A DNA stretch of 64,000 bases from Glossina fuscipes (GCF_014805625.2 NW_023998417.1:1291186-1355185); one strand, 5' to 3'. Shown: positions 40,121 through 53,779, counted from the first letter of the stretch. The notes: generated by a model from the sequence alone, not told the origin. Numbers and translations are program-made.

Positions 40121-42681
40121 CTATAGGGAAGAATGTAAATGCAATAAATATATGTATGATGTTTAAATAAAAAAACTACATAAACATTAAAATATTTAAA
40201 GTAGAAAGAAAATGAAATTAATTTTTAAATGAAAGATCCACTATATGATATCTTTTCAGTCTTAATGATTCATTTTGGCTTAATTCCAAGGGATTTCCAA
40301 GTGATCACCCAGTCTGATGAAATATTTTAAGTAAAAGTTTTGAATTCGATTTTCAATGAATGGGAGGGAGCCGAGATCATCATGAATAGTTTGGCTGCGA
40401 ACGCGCCACGAGGCATTAACAATGAGGCAGAGAGTTTTAATTTGATATTTTGGAAGAGTTTCAATATTCGAATTACTGACTATTCGCTACAGTCGTATGT
40501 CGTAAGTCCAAATAGATTGGAGGTGGACAGGTGAGCCTGTCTACAAAAGAAACCGCATGGAACAAGCATGGAACCATCGTTCGAACAGACAATAAGTCCT
40601 CTATTAAAACCCCTATTGATGGGAAGGAATAATGTCGGCTGACAGGAACGGTGAGGCTGAGACATCCAGGCAAGCATTTCCTAAGCGAGTTTTCCTATAC
40701 AGGGCCGAATTCCTTCTGACTGAAATCTCGCGACATCATAACTTTTGGTAAACTGCGTTCATGTTCTATTCCATTTGTTCCAATTATAGAAAAGCTTCTT
40801 AGTAATGGTTTCATTAGGTTGGCAGAAATCATAACACAGCACGAAAAAGGGCAAAGTTATATACCTATATATTATCTATATGCATTTCTCCTTAAATTTT
40901 TTTTTTTTTTTTACGTAATCTGCAGAATCTAGAGTTTAACAAGACCTCAATTTTTCTCCTCAACTTCTGTGTTCGAATATCGTTCGTTTAAGTAGATTCG
41001 ATTTTAGCATATTCCTTGCTTGTAAGTCTTTTACTACAAGGAGCGAACACCATATTTCATTCCGATGTTCTTACCCATCAGATTTCCCAAAAATTTCTGT
41101 TCATCTGCATTTTATTACACCGCCACGAAGACCACCGTACATCTGGATTTAGTTGATAACTTTCTACACATTTTGAGAAATGTATGGTTTTCGCAACATT
41201 TTGTTACATTGAAAATTTCTTTAGCGTTCCAAAGCGTTCCCTCCAAAATGTTCATATAATTAATCTGACTGCTCAACAAAGTCAACTGAGTTCGTACGAG
41301 GCAATGGCACTTTTCGAAGTGAAAATGTTTGTGTGCGTTTTGCGCAACTAACTCTTCTATCATTCATGTTTAAATATTCCATTTAAATAAACTTTTTAAC
41401 GGATGTTATATAACAGAAGAAGAAAAAGAAGAAGAATAAAATGTGCCACATGTTCAGTGAATACACGATCCAAAAAAAAAAAAAGAAAAATAAAATCACT
41501 TTTTTTTTTGATTTTCTTTGTAAAATTTTTAAAAATCTTAACGGTCAACAGCTACGCTCTGAGTTAATTAATTAGCGTTCACTTGTTATTCCGTCCGTCC
41601 ATTGGCCAAAATTTCACTTGACTTGTACGTGAGTGTTTATTTATCTGTTGCTGTTGCAATTTCAACTATTTATTAGAATTGTCGAAACTGAGAAATATGT
41701 TTATCTTTTTTTTTCGTTTTTTTAGCCTCTCGTTAAGTTTGCACAAAAGTTTCATGTAACAAGTAACTTATGTAATTGCGTTCGTTAACTTTTATCATCA
41801 TCATGTTTTACTTCTTTTTCTTCTTCTTTTCTTTTCATAGAGAAAAGGCAAATATTCCTCCAATTTCATTTCACAAAGTTCGCCTCTAAGAAACCTGCAA
41901 AAGTTTTCCTGTAGTCCTTGTTTTTCAAAACCGGTTTAACTGACCAATTCATTAATTCGACAAAGGAAATATCGTAGATTGTAAATTGTAGGGGGAAAAA
42001 AAAAAACTATTAGTAAAAGATTCTCGTGTACACGGCTTTCTACTTATGTTTGAAAGGAAACTTTTCTACTTTTTTTTTTTTTTGTTTTTTTTTTTCTTCT
42101 CTAAAAAAAGATTTCATACGAAGCGTATCAATAGAATCAACTGGGTGTGGTATTGAAAAGTATGCAAAAAGGCAAGAGTTTGCAAAAATTGATTGCTTAT
42201 CGACATTTATGTGGGTGTATGAACATGTCTATACCTATGTCCCAACTAATCACTTTTTTATATTATTTGTTAATAAAAAAAATAAATAAATAAATAAATG
42301 AAAAATAAAATAATATAAAAAAAAAATAAAAAAAAAAAAATGGTATTTCTTTCTATAAAAGTATTAACAAAAGTTAAGTTTTCTTTGACTTTCAAAAGAA
42401 AAAAGTTTCATTGAAAGCTTTCATAAGTTGAACTTAATTCAAATACTTTGATGAAATACTTGAAAAACTATGCTTTTTTTATATATATATATATACATAT
42501 ATATATAATTTTCCTTCCTTCGGCCTTACCACAACAACACAAACCATTCAATCTTTGCATTCATTGACTTGCTTTCACTCATAACGACTATATATTTCTT
42601 TATATCGTACAAGCATAACTACCTTTCTTTATTCGTTAAATGAAACCTAAACAGTATATAACAGTATATAAATTGCGTTAC

Positions 42682-42712
42682 TACATTACTTTACTTTACT
42701 TTACTTTACTTT
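42682..42712. repeat. (TTTAC)n microsatellite
   Basis: About six pentanucleotide units. Confidence 0.85.
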
Positions 42713-42958
42713 TCCAAGCATATCATCAGTTAACACATCTACAATATTTCAATTGCGATATAAGTAAAAGATTTTTTCCTCTACTTGTTTGCAGTATTTT
42801 TGCGCGTACGCAACAGCAATGGATATGGAAAGCAGTGTTGATTAGATGTTGGCACGCAAATTGCATTTTGGGATTAAATAGAGCTTAATTCAATTGTTTG
42901 ATTTGCATAACCAACCAGCAAAACGTTTCCACCCCTAATTGCAAAAGCATCAACATTA

Positions 42959-43062
42959 TTTAGATAAAAGTGCCGGATGCACACAAACTAAATAAATGAC
43001 TTTGCTTATTTGCAAAGTAAATATTTTATCTAAACATTTTTCCAAAAGCTTTGGAAAATGTA
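42959..43062. repeat. Cluster of inverted repeats
   Basis: An 11-base perfect inverted pair, TTTAGATAAAA (42,959-42,969) and TTTTATCTAAA (43,024-43,034), encloses a 7-base hairpin ACTTTGC/GCAAAGT (42,999-43,018). Directly after it lies a second hairpin, ACATTTTTCCAAA/TTTGGAAAATGT (about 43,034-43,061), perfect over TTTTCCAAA/TTTGGAAAA. It could be a remnant of a fold-back or MITE element. No flanking duplication was identified. Confidence 0.5.
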
Positions 43063-43570
43063 TTTAGAGAAAAAAAAAAAAACAAAAGTAAAAGGGGCTT
43101 AAAACAATAAACTGATTAATTAAATAAGGGACGTAATAAAAGTGCTATCGTACATTAGACGAAGATATGACCTCAATTGTCGTAATTGTGCTATCTATTC
43201 AAAGCTATTCTGTAATATTACTCTTACAGTTCTAGAGTTTCACAAAACAACAATGAAAGAGGAAAAAAACTTGTATGTCATTCACTAAACAAGATGATCA
43301 CAAAGCTATTTACTAATTTGGGACGTGTCAGCCAAACGATACGGAACCGTATTTGTTTGTAAAACATTTTGTGAAAATATCAAAGACTTTTGTTTTTCAT
43401 CTTCGTCGGCATATCGCAGTCGTTTTCGTAATTGATCGATCGGTAATTAAAACCGGGGCAAATCTAATTTTTAACACCATTGACTGCAAAGGTCAATAAT
43501 TCCCGAGACTGGGACATTTTTACATTTATCGTTTGCTGGGTATGTCGCTGGCATTTTCTAATATTTTTCT

Positions 43571-43572
<2 letters not shown>

Positions 43573-43612
<40 letters not shown>
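43573..43612. repeat. Poly-T tract (40 bases)
   Basis: An uninterrupted run of T. Exact length is unreliable in most assemblies. Confidence 0.9.
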
Positions 43613-43615
<3 letters not shown>

Positions 43616-43762
43616 GTAATAATCGAGCACAAGGAAATTTACGATAAGCCAGGCACTATTCACGACAAAAGCGATCGGACTTCACTACTCGGTTTTTTGA
43701 CAACAATACAACAAATTCAATAATCGTGTAATTGTTAAACCCCCGCCTCTAAAGAGTAGGGG

Positions 43763-43958
43763 TATTATTATTATTATAAATTTAGCGAGAGAATAAATTC
43801 CAAGACTAAAAGTCTTAAAGCGCTAGCATCTAGTCTTAAAGCGCCAGCATCTAAGACTTTCGGCTTTTTATTAAAAACACTGCCGCATTGGAGATTTGAA
43901 TCCAGCCCCATTGAGTTGCTAGTCGAGACTTTTGCCTACTCGGCCACTCAGGCGGATA
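43763..43958 (-). mobile_element. Candidate tRNA-derived SINE, copy 2
   Basis: The minus strand begins CCGCCTGAGTGGCCGAGTAGG. A good box A (TGGCCGAGTAGG) lies at 43,935-43,946, and a box B-like GGATTCAAATC at 43,893-43,903. TGCGGC follows, which can close an acceptor-like stem with the initial CCGCC. The body then contains a 21-base tandem duplication (43,811-43,831 and 43,832-43,852, one mismatch) and ends in (AAT)n at 43,765-43,778. The head, box spacing and tail match copy 1 at 1,467-1,640. The tRNA-like part is not a functional tRNA gene, because the arms do not close properly and no intact anticodon stem is evident. Confidence 0.6.
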
Positions 43959-45256
43959 GGGGTAAACCTAATTTTGTCATAATGAGCATAACGTACAGCT
44001 AGCAAAGGCAAGCTTCAGAAACCCTCGTAAAGCATAAGCATTCTCGAGCAGTCTCATACACTGAATCGTTTCAGTAATGTCTGTCTGTCTGTGAGAATGT
44101 GTGTTGTTGACACTCTTCTGGTCGCCAAAAATTAAGATATTGATTTCAAATTTGACCGAGTTCTGGTTGGCATTGAATATAAATTTGTGGTTTCGTCATT
44201 GATCGATTAGCCTGATTTCAGTTATCGGCATACAACAAATCATTCCCTGTTTCGAGATAAGTTACTCGTGTTTCGACTAATAGCAAAAGAACAGAAATTC
44301 ATTTGCTAACGCAGCAGTAGCGAGTCAGCTTTGACGTCGATTACGGCAAACATTATGAAATAAACATAAATTTTAGAGTAAATTTGTTTATAATTGCTTG
44401 CAAAATGGTGTTAGCCTAATAACCTTAACGAAACAATAATTTTTCTTTAATTTAATAGGAGAGAAAATGATATTTGTTTTGCAAACACGGCACGTTTACT
44501 CTTGTTTGTTATATTAACGAATCAAAGTTTGGTACAAATAAAGAGAACGCACAATGGATTACACGAATATACCTAATGCATAAACCGATACACGCATGCA
44601 CGCACACGTTACATATTACATATAACACACAAAAGGTAGCATATGGTTCAGACAGTTTTTCTCGGAAACTTTTCGAAAATTTTTTTGTTTTTTTTGCAAC
44701 AACAAGAAAAGAAAAAAAAAAAAACAAAAACAGCTACAATGGAAAACAAATGTTTGTATGTAGACATGTATGCTTAGAGTGTGTACTCTATTGACATCAT
44801 ATATATATATATATATATATAGAAAGAGTTTGCATGGGTGGGTGCAAAGCCAAGCTAAATACAATACAACTCGACCTAATTTTAGCAATGAATCATACGA
44901 TATATATATATATATATTAGGTGTACGGTGGTGCTTATGTACCGAAAATACAAATATATTTCATTGAGATATTCAGATATACAACAAAAGCTATTGCTCA
45001 CCTGGTTAACTAATGGTAGTAGTTGTGCTTGAGTGATGAAAATAAACTTGTACGTAAATGTTCAAAAGAAAGTTAAGAAAAAAACATAAAAAGAAAAAAT
45101 AAAAGAACGAAACAGAAGCAAAACATTGTAAATACAGTTTAATGGCAGTTCTTTTAGTGTAAGTTTCGCAATGCTAGGTATAGCTAAGCAAGGGACTAGA
45201 TGTCCGAGACCGAGCAGGTGCGAGCACATGTACTATTTGCTGTAGTCAAATAGTTG

Positions 45257-45287
<31 letters not shown>

Positions 45288-47354
45288 GTGGGTATGTGTA
45301 TATTGTGCTGTTGTTAAGTTTTTGACTTTAGTTAAAGTTTTGCCTCTATATCTAAACTCCGCAATACATATACAAACGAACGCATGTTCAGAAAATTCAT
45401 CTTATGTTGCATTAAAGTGAACGAATCCGTGTGGTAAAATACACTTAACACACAAATACCCAACTAACAATATAAAACTGAAGTGTTTTCTACAATTACA
45501 TACATACATACATACCTATACATATATATACATACATATATATGTATATAGCTTTAGCAGCCTGGTACGTACTCAGATGTACTTCGGTCATCTTGTACTC
45601 GGTTTGCATTATAATGGTCATAACGTGCTGGTAGCTTAACCCGTATAAACCGTACATACCTTTACAAAAAACTCTTAAATAGTTGTTGCTTTATAGCACT
45701 AGGAGAAAAAGTAGTTTAAGGAATGAAAAGAAATACAGTTATATGCTACGGTTGTTACGGCTCTACGATCACTATTCATCCTGCCGTTTGCTAGTATATG
45801 CTTTCAGGGTGTATTTAACGTTTGCAAAAAAAAAAAAAAAAAAAACAAAAACGAGAAAAGACGAAGAAATTATATCCGGCTTAAAACAAATCGTCTGTTT
45901 CGCAATTTCAAACTTTATACGGCCGCATGGCTTAAACAAAATTCATGCTATAATAGACAAGCTATTGCTTTAATTTAACATACCTAAAACATAACATATA
46001 TACAGACGGTGTCTTAATCTAACAAAACCTAACATAACTGAATTGGAATTCTCTCAGGCGGATACTTAAAAAGCAAACATAATCAGACATAGAACAGTGG
46101 GTTTAACGCAGAAAGACACTACGTATGTAGAATAATTTTAATCTTTAAACTTAGATTTGTTATCAAAGATTTATGGGATTTTTTAAATCATTAATTTTTT
46201 TTTTTTTTTTTTTTTGTAACGGACTCGATCAACGAATAAGTGAGGAAAAAATTATTTTTTTATTTATAGAAAGAAATTTCCAAGTTATGATTACTAGTAC
46301 GTAAGGGCGCCTTATAACCAGATGCCACTTCCATGATTTAAACATGGAAAAGATTACGCTTCAACGGTTTATTATTCCAAATTTTTTTTTTTGGTATCAA
46401 AATTCAAAGCCGAATAATTTTCATTAGATCCTGCTCACACTGTAAAGACCCTCTCTCGTTAAATCATGCATGCCCTACAAAAGTCCATTTCTGATGTCAT
46501 CAATAAATAAGCAAATTTTTAATGGTTCAGTTCTACTAGTTGGATAGGACCTATGGGGAATAGAAGTGAAAATGAACTAATTGGGTGTATGTTTTTTTTT
46601 TTCTCAAAAAAATTTGAATCCATATCGTCCCGAGATGTCTGCGATTTTACTGTTTCTTGCTACATCAACACATTGTCTTCCATCCTTAACATCGTCACTA
46701 TATATACAATGTAGTTATCAATTCGTCCAGTAGCTAGCTCGCGATTGCCAAGAAGAATTTCCATAGTCGATCAATAATCCTGTTCTGCGCGTTAATAGTG
46801 GCACAGTAGAATTGCAAAGAAAAAAAAACCACGAAAACCATTTGCACTAACATAAGATGATAAGAAGTTTCATGTTCACCAGGTCATGTTGATAGATAGC
46901 AAAGAGGGGCAGCGCTCTCGATATCGATCGAAAGAATTTTCATTCGATAATAAGTAAAATGCTGGAAGCTCTCTAGTCGAAAACTGCATAATCCACGGTT
47001 CTCGATATCGAAACTGACCCCAGATAAGACGATAAATAGAGAATGCGGCTATAGGTTATTAAATATGTGCAAGTTTATGAAATAAAAAAAAAGGAAAGAA
47101 ATTTTTTTCGAACGATAACCTACTAACGTTACCTATCAAATGTCAAAGTTACTCGACCTTAAGAAGTGTAACGAATAGAATTCAAACGATTTATCAAACG
47201 TGTTGTTGATGCTAGAAATTTCATGTTATTGCTTCAATTTCAATTTTTTTGAGGAAAAATTTCAAACAGGTGCATAATTAAACTAGTTTCCGACACATGA
47301 GACCATTTTGCAGTAAGTAATTTTTCGCTCAGCAATACATCAGTGAGGCTGGCA

Positions 47355-47410
<56 letters not shown>

Positions 47411-47757
47411 CTCTCTTTCTCTTTCTTTCTCTCTTTCTAACCCTCTTCATGCCTACCTCTTTTCCGATGAGTCGGTATTTCAATAACATTTTTCAAAAAT
47501 AATAATATGAACTGTAAACTATGGAACAAATGGCATTTAAGTGCATGTATGGGTAACAAGGACTGAAAATTTTAATTAAGATGTGAACTGCGTTTCACAC
47601 AACACACAAATCCAAAATAATATACTTTCGCAATAGTTAGTTATGCACATTTGTATTTTTAAAATTACTTATAAAATCTAAAAGTCCAAGGCAAGTTATG
47701 TTATTAACCTTGTAATAATTTCATTGTAATAGAGAGTACACGGACAAATAACTCAGT

Positions 47758-47789
<32 letters not shown>

Positions 47790-48439
47790 TAAAGAAATAT
47801 TTTTTAAAAATATACATGTGATGGTGTGGATGATAGAAATAAGCAGTCAATCAATCTGTCTGCAATGAGTGAGTGAGGATATGTAATGATATTGAAGAAA
47901 ACCAATTGCGTGATATTTTTTAAAAAAATTTTCATGAAAAATTGTTTTTACAGCTTGTGTGAAAAATTTTCCCAAAGCCTTGTGTAAATGACGTTTAGAA
48001 TTTCGTTTTCAGCTTTTCAATGCAAGCATACGTGCAAACAGCTAATAAGCAATTTAATACACAAGATATGACATATGACATCTACTACCACTAAATAGTG
48101 GAGTATTCTCCCCTTTTTTTGTTTTGGGCACACATACAGCGATATATATATTGCTTACTGTTTTTATGCAGCAGACAAGAAAACTTCGAATCAACAAAAG
48201 TAATAATTAACCAGTGTAACAGAGCAAAGATGGGCGGGGGTAGTTACTATGAAGTCATTTTACAAAAGTTTATAACAAAAATTTTAGTTTTAAAAGAAAA
48301 ATATCTTGGAAAAGCAAATGAATGTCAATTTTGAGGTTATGAGGATGGTCTCAAATATTTTTTTAACAAAGTTCCACTTTATTCATCACTGAGGATGGTG
48401 ATGCAATTAGGCCAATGGTTCCTTAGCAATTCGCAGAGA
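43959..48439. other. Non-coding stretch
   Basis: No gene was recognised. It holds TA arrays at 44,799-44,822, 44,900-44,918 and 45,262-45,288, a (CT)n array at 47,359-47,404 and a 28-base A run at 47,762-47,789. The segment 46,600-47,060 is less AT-rich and unassigned. Confidence 0.5.
47359..47404. repeat. (CT)n microsatellite
   Basis: About 23 CT units, followed by degenerate CT/TTTC sequence to about 47,438. Confidence 0.95.
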
Positions 48440-48705
48440 CGTTCCAAAGTTCTACTATCAGGGTATTCTTAGTTCGCAGGTCATTTCCAGAATTTGAGCG
48501 ACGTTTTCCTCGGCGGTTACAATTTTTGACGGCTGCAGACATTCGTTGCCGCTCAGGTTACTATAACCACTCACTATTCCACCACTATTCCACAGTGATA
48601 GACGATGTTGCCCTATCCCCGACACAGCGGCCAACTCATCTTAATGTAGGCGTAAGGTCCGTCAAAAGCAAATAGTTAATGATAGTCCGATACTCAATTT
48701 TGTCC
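48440..48705 (-). pseudogene. Mariner transposase N-terminal relic
   Basis: The minus strand from 48,704 translates to DKIEYRTIINYLLLTDLTPT, matching the first helix region of mariner DNA-binding domains (KIEYRxVIKFL...GLTPxEI). After a stop come GDRATSSITVE and WWNSEW, the GDSAPSxxTVxxWxxEF block. A frameshift then leads to VTAEENVAQILEMTCELRI at 48,464-48,519. That is the linker (TPENVAKVxEMxxEDRR) between the two helix-turn-helix motifs. Several stops and shifts make it dead. Only the first 80-90 residues are visible and no catalytic part follows. Confidence 0.75.
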
Positions 48706-50509
48706 AAACGATGACCATACACACAACATTGGATGAAAAATAGCAACAATTCTGATGAGTACTAATCGATGCGGACTCGCATCCTCATGTTTATCAGATG
48801 GAAAGCCTTTAAGGCAATCTACGTACATATAATTTCTACAGCTTTACAGGTAGGCTTCAGGAGGTAGGAGAAATGATTTTGGGGATCTTTCCCACGAAAT
48901 TTTGTAAATTACTTCCGACGTACATACCGCCTGCACTCGAGATAAGGAAGGCAAGTGGACCGTCTTAGCTTTCATGTTAAAATTGCGATTAAATTATTGG
49001 TATTTTCGCATATCGCCGAGCTTTCTTGCATATGCACCTCAGGTGTAAGCGAGTTCGTCAATCAGAAGGATTTTAATGGGCCCTAAAACATAGTTGCCTC
49101 AGTTTTTTCGCTAACCATATCTTATAGCCTATAAATTAATGTTCTTGATGTATTGTGAGTGTGTGTGTTAACAGGTGGTTCATATCCATTTATATGTTCT
49201 TCAAATTTCATAGTAAAATTTAGAATGATTTTTAAATTGGATTTTTCTGTAGAGTTCTCTCACCCAAACCGATTACTTTAGTTGCTAGTGCTTTAAGACT
49301 TCTTAGAATTTATTTCTCTGACTAAATTAATTATAGTAATCATAATAATGATAATAATAATAATAATACTTTTCCACCTATTGTTGACCATAGCTGTTTT
49401 AAAAGGGTATATGTCTTAGTTTCGGAGATTATAAGCGTTGATTTGCATTGTATATCCTTAATGGAGTGCCCTAAGGACTATTAAAGAATAAATTTAGTAT
49501 GTGATTCTTCGATGGTTGTGAGTATAAAGGAGCTTAACTGCATGTATATACTGCCGCCAAGGTGTATTTTCTTCAGACATTTCTCTTTCCCCATTGTTTT
49601 TTCCCAATGAATTTTGATGCTTGTAGCGTATGGGCGTGGCAAATTTTTCATGGACAAATATTTGATCAACTGATTGATTGACTTGTCCTAATTGCAGTGT
49701 CCATCGCCTCAACATCAATCACTAATTATGATAAAGTGCTGAATAGGAATCACTAATGTTCGTTTCGAGAGAAATGACGCATGAGAGGATTCGATATTTA
49801 TTTTTCGCAAATCTACTATTTACCGGATAGTCAAAGTAAATTTGCAGCAATTAAGCCTGGAAACAGTCCCATGAACATGTAATGAATAGCGCACTATACC
49901 TGGGTTCGTTAACAATAATGAATATTTCTAGCTATTACCCGGCATTTGCTTGAATCCAAGATTTCAATTAAACTGTTTGCACTATACTCAGCAATTTTTT
50001 TGTCATTTTCTCACCGAATGCTTAAACTTTTACCTAAAACAAGGAAACATTTTTATCAATTTTAGATTTATTTAAAAAAAACAGAAGAAGAAGAAGAAAA
50101 AAAATAATTTTTTTTTATATTGTTATTTTTATAAATTTGAAAAAAAAAAGACGAAAAAAAATGCGTGAAAACAAAACAAAAAGTCTTTAGTTTTTTCGTT
50201 GCTAGAATTGAAAACGTTAAAAGGCTTTTGTTGAGAAATTGTACTTAAGGGAGTCATATAAATTACATGGCATGACATTAACTACACGATGTCAAGTTGT
50301 TGCTACTGCTGTTGCTACCGTTCGTTCTTATATGCGTCTGCATGTTTGTATGACAAACGTCATATATCTTAATAATACGTAGTATACATATCCGTACACA
50401 TATTTTCAGTAAATGCACTTGAGTTGCAATTGCTTTTGATGATGATGCTCCAGTATTTGCTATTCTCGTCGTTGCTATTATATAACCCAACCAGCTATTG
50501 CGATACTAG

Positions 50510-50554
50510 TGCTGCTCGTGCTGCTGGTGCTGCTGCTGCTACTGCTGCTGCTGG
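50510..50554. repeat. (GCT)n-rich trinucleotide run
   Basis: Degenerate GCT/GCC-like triplets. A frame through it yields alanines, but there is no supporting coding context or splice structure. Confidence 0.8.
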
Positions 50555-51118
50555 TTATGTTGTTTTGCTGGTGAAGCAGATAATTTTTATGAGGCTGGCT
50601 TGTTTTCATATATTATACAATGCTCTAGAGCTGCTTCTAAGAATATGAGTACATCCTAATGGTGCTCCTGCATTACAACAAGTAATTGGAATACTCGTAT
50701 ACATATAACCATATATGTTTACTACGTAGAATGTTCGCACATTTGAAAATTCTGGCTTCTACTCTCTCTCTCTCTCTTTCTCTCTCTCTCTTTCTCTCTG
50801 TCTATTCAATGTATTTATTATGTGTATACAATAGACAGAAGTTTAAGTTGATGTTGATGTTGTTGGGGTATTGCAGCTTTTGTTTTGATTTTTTTGTTGC
50901 ATGCAAATGCTTCAGTCATTAAGTAACATTGACATCATCTAAAGTGTATGACGCGATGATGTTGTTGATGATGAGAATGAAAATTTTCTTCTTCTTCTTG
51001 CCATTGTTCGTTCGCGTCATTCATTCATTGGTGATGTCAAATTGCTGCGATAGCAAGCAACAATGAAAACGATGGCGTTGAAGACGATGATAGAGAACGA
51101 ATATAGAGAGTTAAAATA

Positions 51119-51121
<3 letters not shown>

Positions 51122-51152
<31 letters not shown>
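51122..51152. repeat. (TA)n microsatellite
   Basis: A pure array of about 15 units. Confidence 0.9.
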
Positions 51153-51156
<4 letters not shown>

Positions 51157-53779
51157 ACTGCATAACATTTTCATAAGAATATGAAATTTTATACAAAACA
51201 GATGAGCTCTGAAATGGAATTGCTGTGGGAAGCTAAAGAACTCCAAACATCGTCAAACCATACATTGTCAGATAGATATCCCATAAAACTTCTCAAACGA
51301 TCCTGATGCTATGCATATTCTACTACCAACCACTGCATGTACATACTTGGTGATGGGCTCAGGCGTAATGCTTAGGTTAGTTTGAAAAATTTCCCATTTA
51401 CATACGACATACACATGGGTATATGGCATCTCTCGTATACATCTTGTTATTCTCCTCAGAAAATCGAAGTCATAGAATACAATGTGTGACATACAACATA
51501 AACATTTACAATTCCTTCATATTAGATAGAAACTGTGAAATTGTTCATAGGCAACATACTCCTCACATATAGCACATCTGTCACCATACACGTAATGCAA
51601 ACATCCAAGCAATGATAGTATTGTCATTTTTGTTTTGTTGCCGAGTTTTGGTTTTTACGTTATGCTCTGTCTGTTGCTTTATACTACGGTTCAGCACTTT
51701 TAAATGCAATTATAATGCAATTAAATAAATATGAAATTTTCAAGCTTTCCTAGTTACTTCCGTGTTAAAACAGCACCATAAATATATATATATATATTAT
51801 ATATCACGCATATGCATACCGTGAACATAACACATATATATAAACATACATTTATACCTGTATAGATAGTCAGTAGTTAAGTCGTGAATGACAAATAAAA
51901 ATTTTCTTTTACTATTCGTTTCATGTCCACAGTTAACAAAGTGACGAATTTTTTAAGGATAGAAGCTATCGGTCCTCGCGATACTTCATCTGCTTAGGTT
52001 CTAGTTCGAGCGATTGTCTATTTTCATACTCTTGCCGCGACAGTTGCAATTATTTTATTGAGTTTTTCTTATTCAAAATAAATTAAGATAAGAGTTCTGA
52101 TAAGATATATAGAGTGCGTATGTGGGTCCGGTCAAATTCAATCTGTATTTAGCATTGACATAAGCATGTCTCTGTGTTTAAAAAACTATTGCGCCATTAA
52201 AACTTTGTTTAGCAATAAATTGGATTTTCTTTGTCGTTAAGCCAAGCATAAAATCGAGATATGTGCACTCTTTTCATAGCTAGTAAAACTGAGAATCAGA
52301 GAATATGCAGCTCATTTGTAATTTGGAGACCGTATGATGAGCACCTACATATACAAAATCCCAAACAATATTTCTCATATATGATTGATAGATTGAATTT
52401 CGGAATAGTCTCGTGTACCAATTAAATTTTAACGCCTACATAGTAAGCAAGACCGGCAGATGCAAAGTATTTCAATACAGTCCAACAATCAGAGCTGAGA
52501 ATAAGTTTATAACGAGGATCCTGCTAAAAACTTGACAGAGTAAACAAATGGCGATAAGAGTCTGATCAAGAGCATGATGCAGTAAACCCATAGTATGACA
52601 CTCCTATCAAAGGCCATGTAATGTAATATAATTAAATTTAATCAAAACTAATATTTGTAGTTACGCTGTGCATTTATTTCATTACTCTCTCTACTCACCT
52701 TTTTTATTACGTAATCGCATGAACGCATATTGAATGCGTAGCTTTATCTATCTAAGAGCAATAAAATACAAAAATTGAAAAATCACGTTTTATTAAACCT
52801 TGTTCTCGTATAAACATGATGTAACGTTGAATTCGGTCCAATCTAAATATAATCCTTATAGACATTTAAAATGATTCTCACAAAGGTACACAAGAATTCA
52901 TTGTTTGTTGAAACTACTTTTCTTCTGTGTTTCTCTGTCAAGTTTATGGAAATCTTCCATGTTTTCGTTTACCCTCATTTGCATTTCTATGTGTTGTGTT
53001 ATGTTTGAAAATAAATTCTGCTTTAGTTCCCTTTTTCTTTTATCTAAACGTTTTCCTGTTTACATTGCTAAAAATAAATAAACAAAAATGCTCTCACTCA
53101 GATAGCAATAGTTTTTTTTACTCCTGTTACCTTCGCATACGCGAGTGCATTTTAGTGCTAAGGGCATTATGCATGCCGTATAAATGTATTTATTAGGAAA
53201 TCTATCTTTCTGCTTAATGCTATATGTAGCCAGTGGGAAACCAAGTAACTAGATTTCAAATTCCTCTGCATCTATGTTTGCCTATATCTCCTTTTTCCTT
53301 ATTCTAAGCTCTCTAAATATTTCAAATGTCATGGTTCAATGCCATTTGCTAGTGGCTCCACGAGTTTCTCGCAATCACTTTCGCGTCATCGCTTTCTCTA
53401 TACCTATAGCTATGTGCATATATATATTTATATACATATATACATACATATATATACACATATATGTTATGGAAATGGTGTCAGCGCAATTTCCTAAGAT
53501 ATTTGGGTACAACCATCCCGGAATCGCTTTCGCGTTAGCTCAACATGGATCCCGTATGAATCATTGATTCCCGCTATAAAACACTCACTTCCCGTTCTCA
53601 ATAAAACTAGAGCACTTTCTCTAACTTTCGATATATCCCCAGCGATATGGAAAGGATATTTACCAAAGGATATTTCCACATCATCGTTTACGTTGTGACG
53701 CACGTCAAATGTATTTTCTGCTCGTAGACTGACACGACAGAGATAACCAGAGAAATTTTCGCGGAAACTATGCTTTACT

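Larger units (their letters stand above)
33501..43762. other. Long non-coding stretch
   Basis: No gene was recognised on either strand. It holds a 29-base A run at 33,986-34,014, (GA)n at 36,816-36,860, and TA arrays at 37,084-37,105 and 37,241-37,262. It also holds (TTA)n at 40,083-40,119, (TTTAC)n at 42,682-42,712 and a 40-base T run at 43,573-43,612. The segment 40,340-40,700 is less AT-rich, with short open frames on both strands that I cannot place. A cluster of inverted repeats lies at 42,959-43,062. Confidence 0.5.
48706..53779. other. Non-coding stretch
   Basis: No gene was recognised. It holds (AAT)n at 49,350-49,368, GCT-rich sequence at 50,510-50,554 (an Ala-rich frame with no other protein features), (CT)n at 50,762-50,800 and (TA)n at 51,122-51,152. 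The segment 48,770-49,110 is less AT-rich and unassigned. Confidence 0.5.

Noticed and set aside
40340..40700. Possible LINE or gene fragment with open frames on both strands
   Set aside because: No motif could be assigned on either strand, so I left it unannotated within the surrounding stretch.
46058..46072. CTCAGGCGGATA resembling the SINE head
   Set aside because: Only 12 bases match and no box A or box B follows.
47341..47438. Regular CT arrays as a possible CRISPR or clustered-repeat system
   Set aside because: It is a plain dinucleotide microsatellite without spacers.
50424..50648. Ala-rich open frame
   Set aside because: It is driven by a GCT repeat, with no other protein features.
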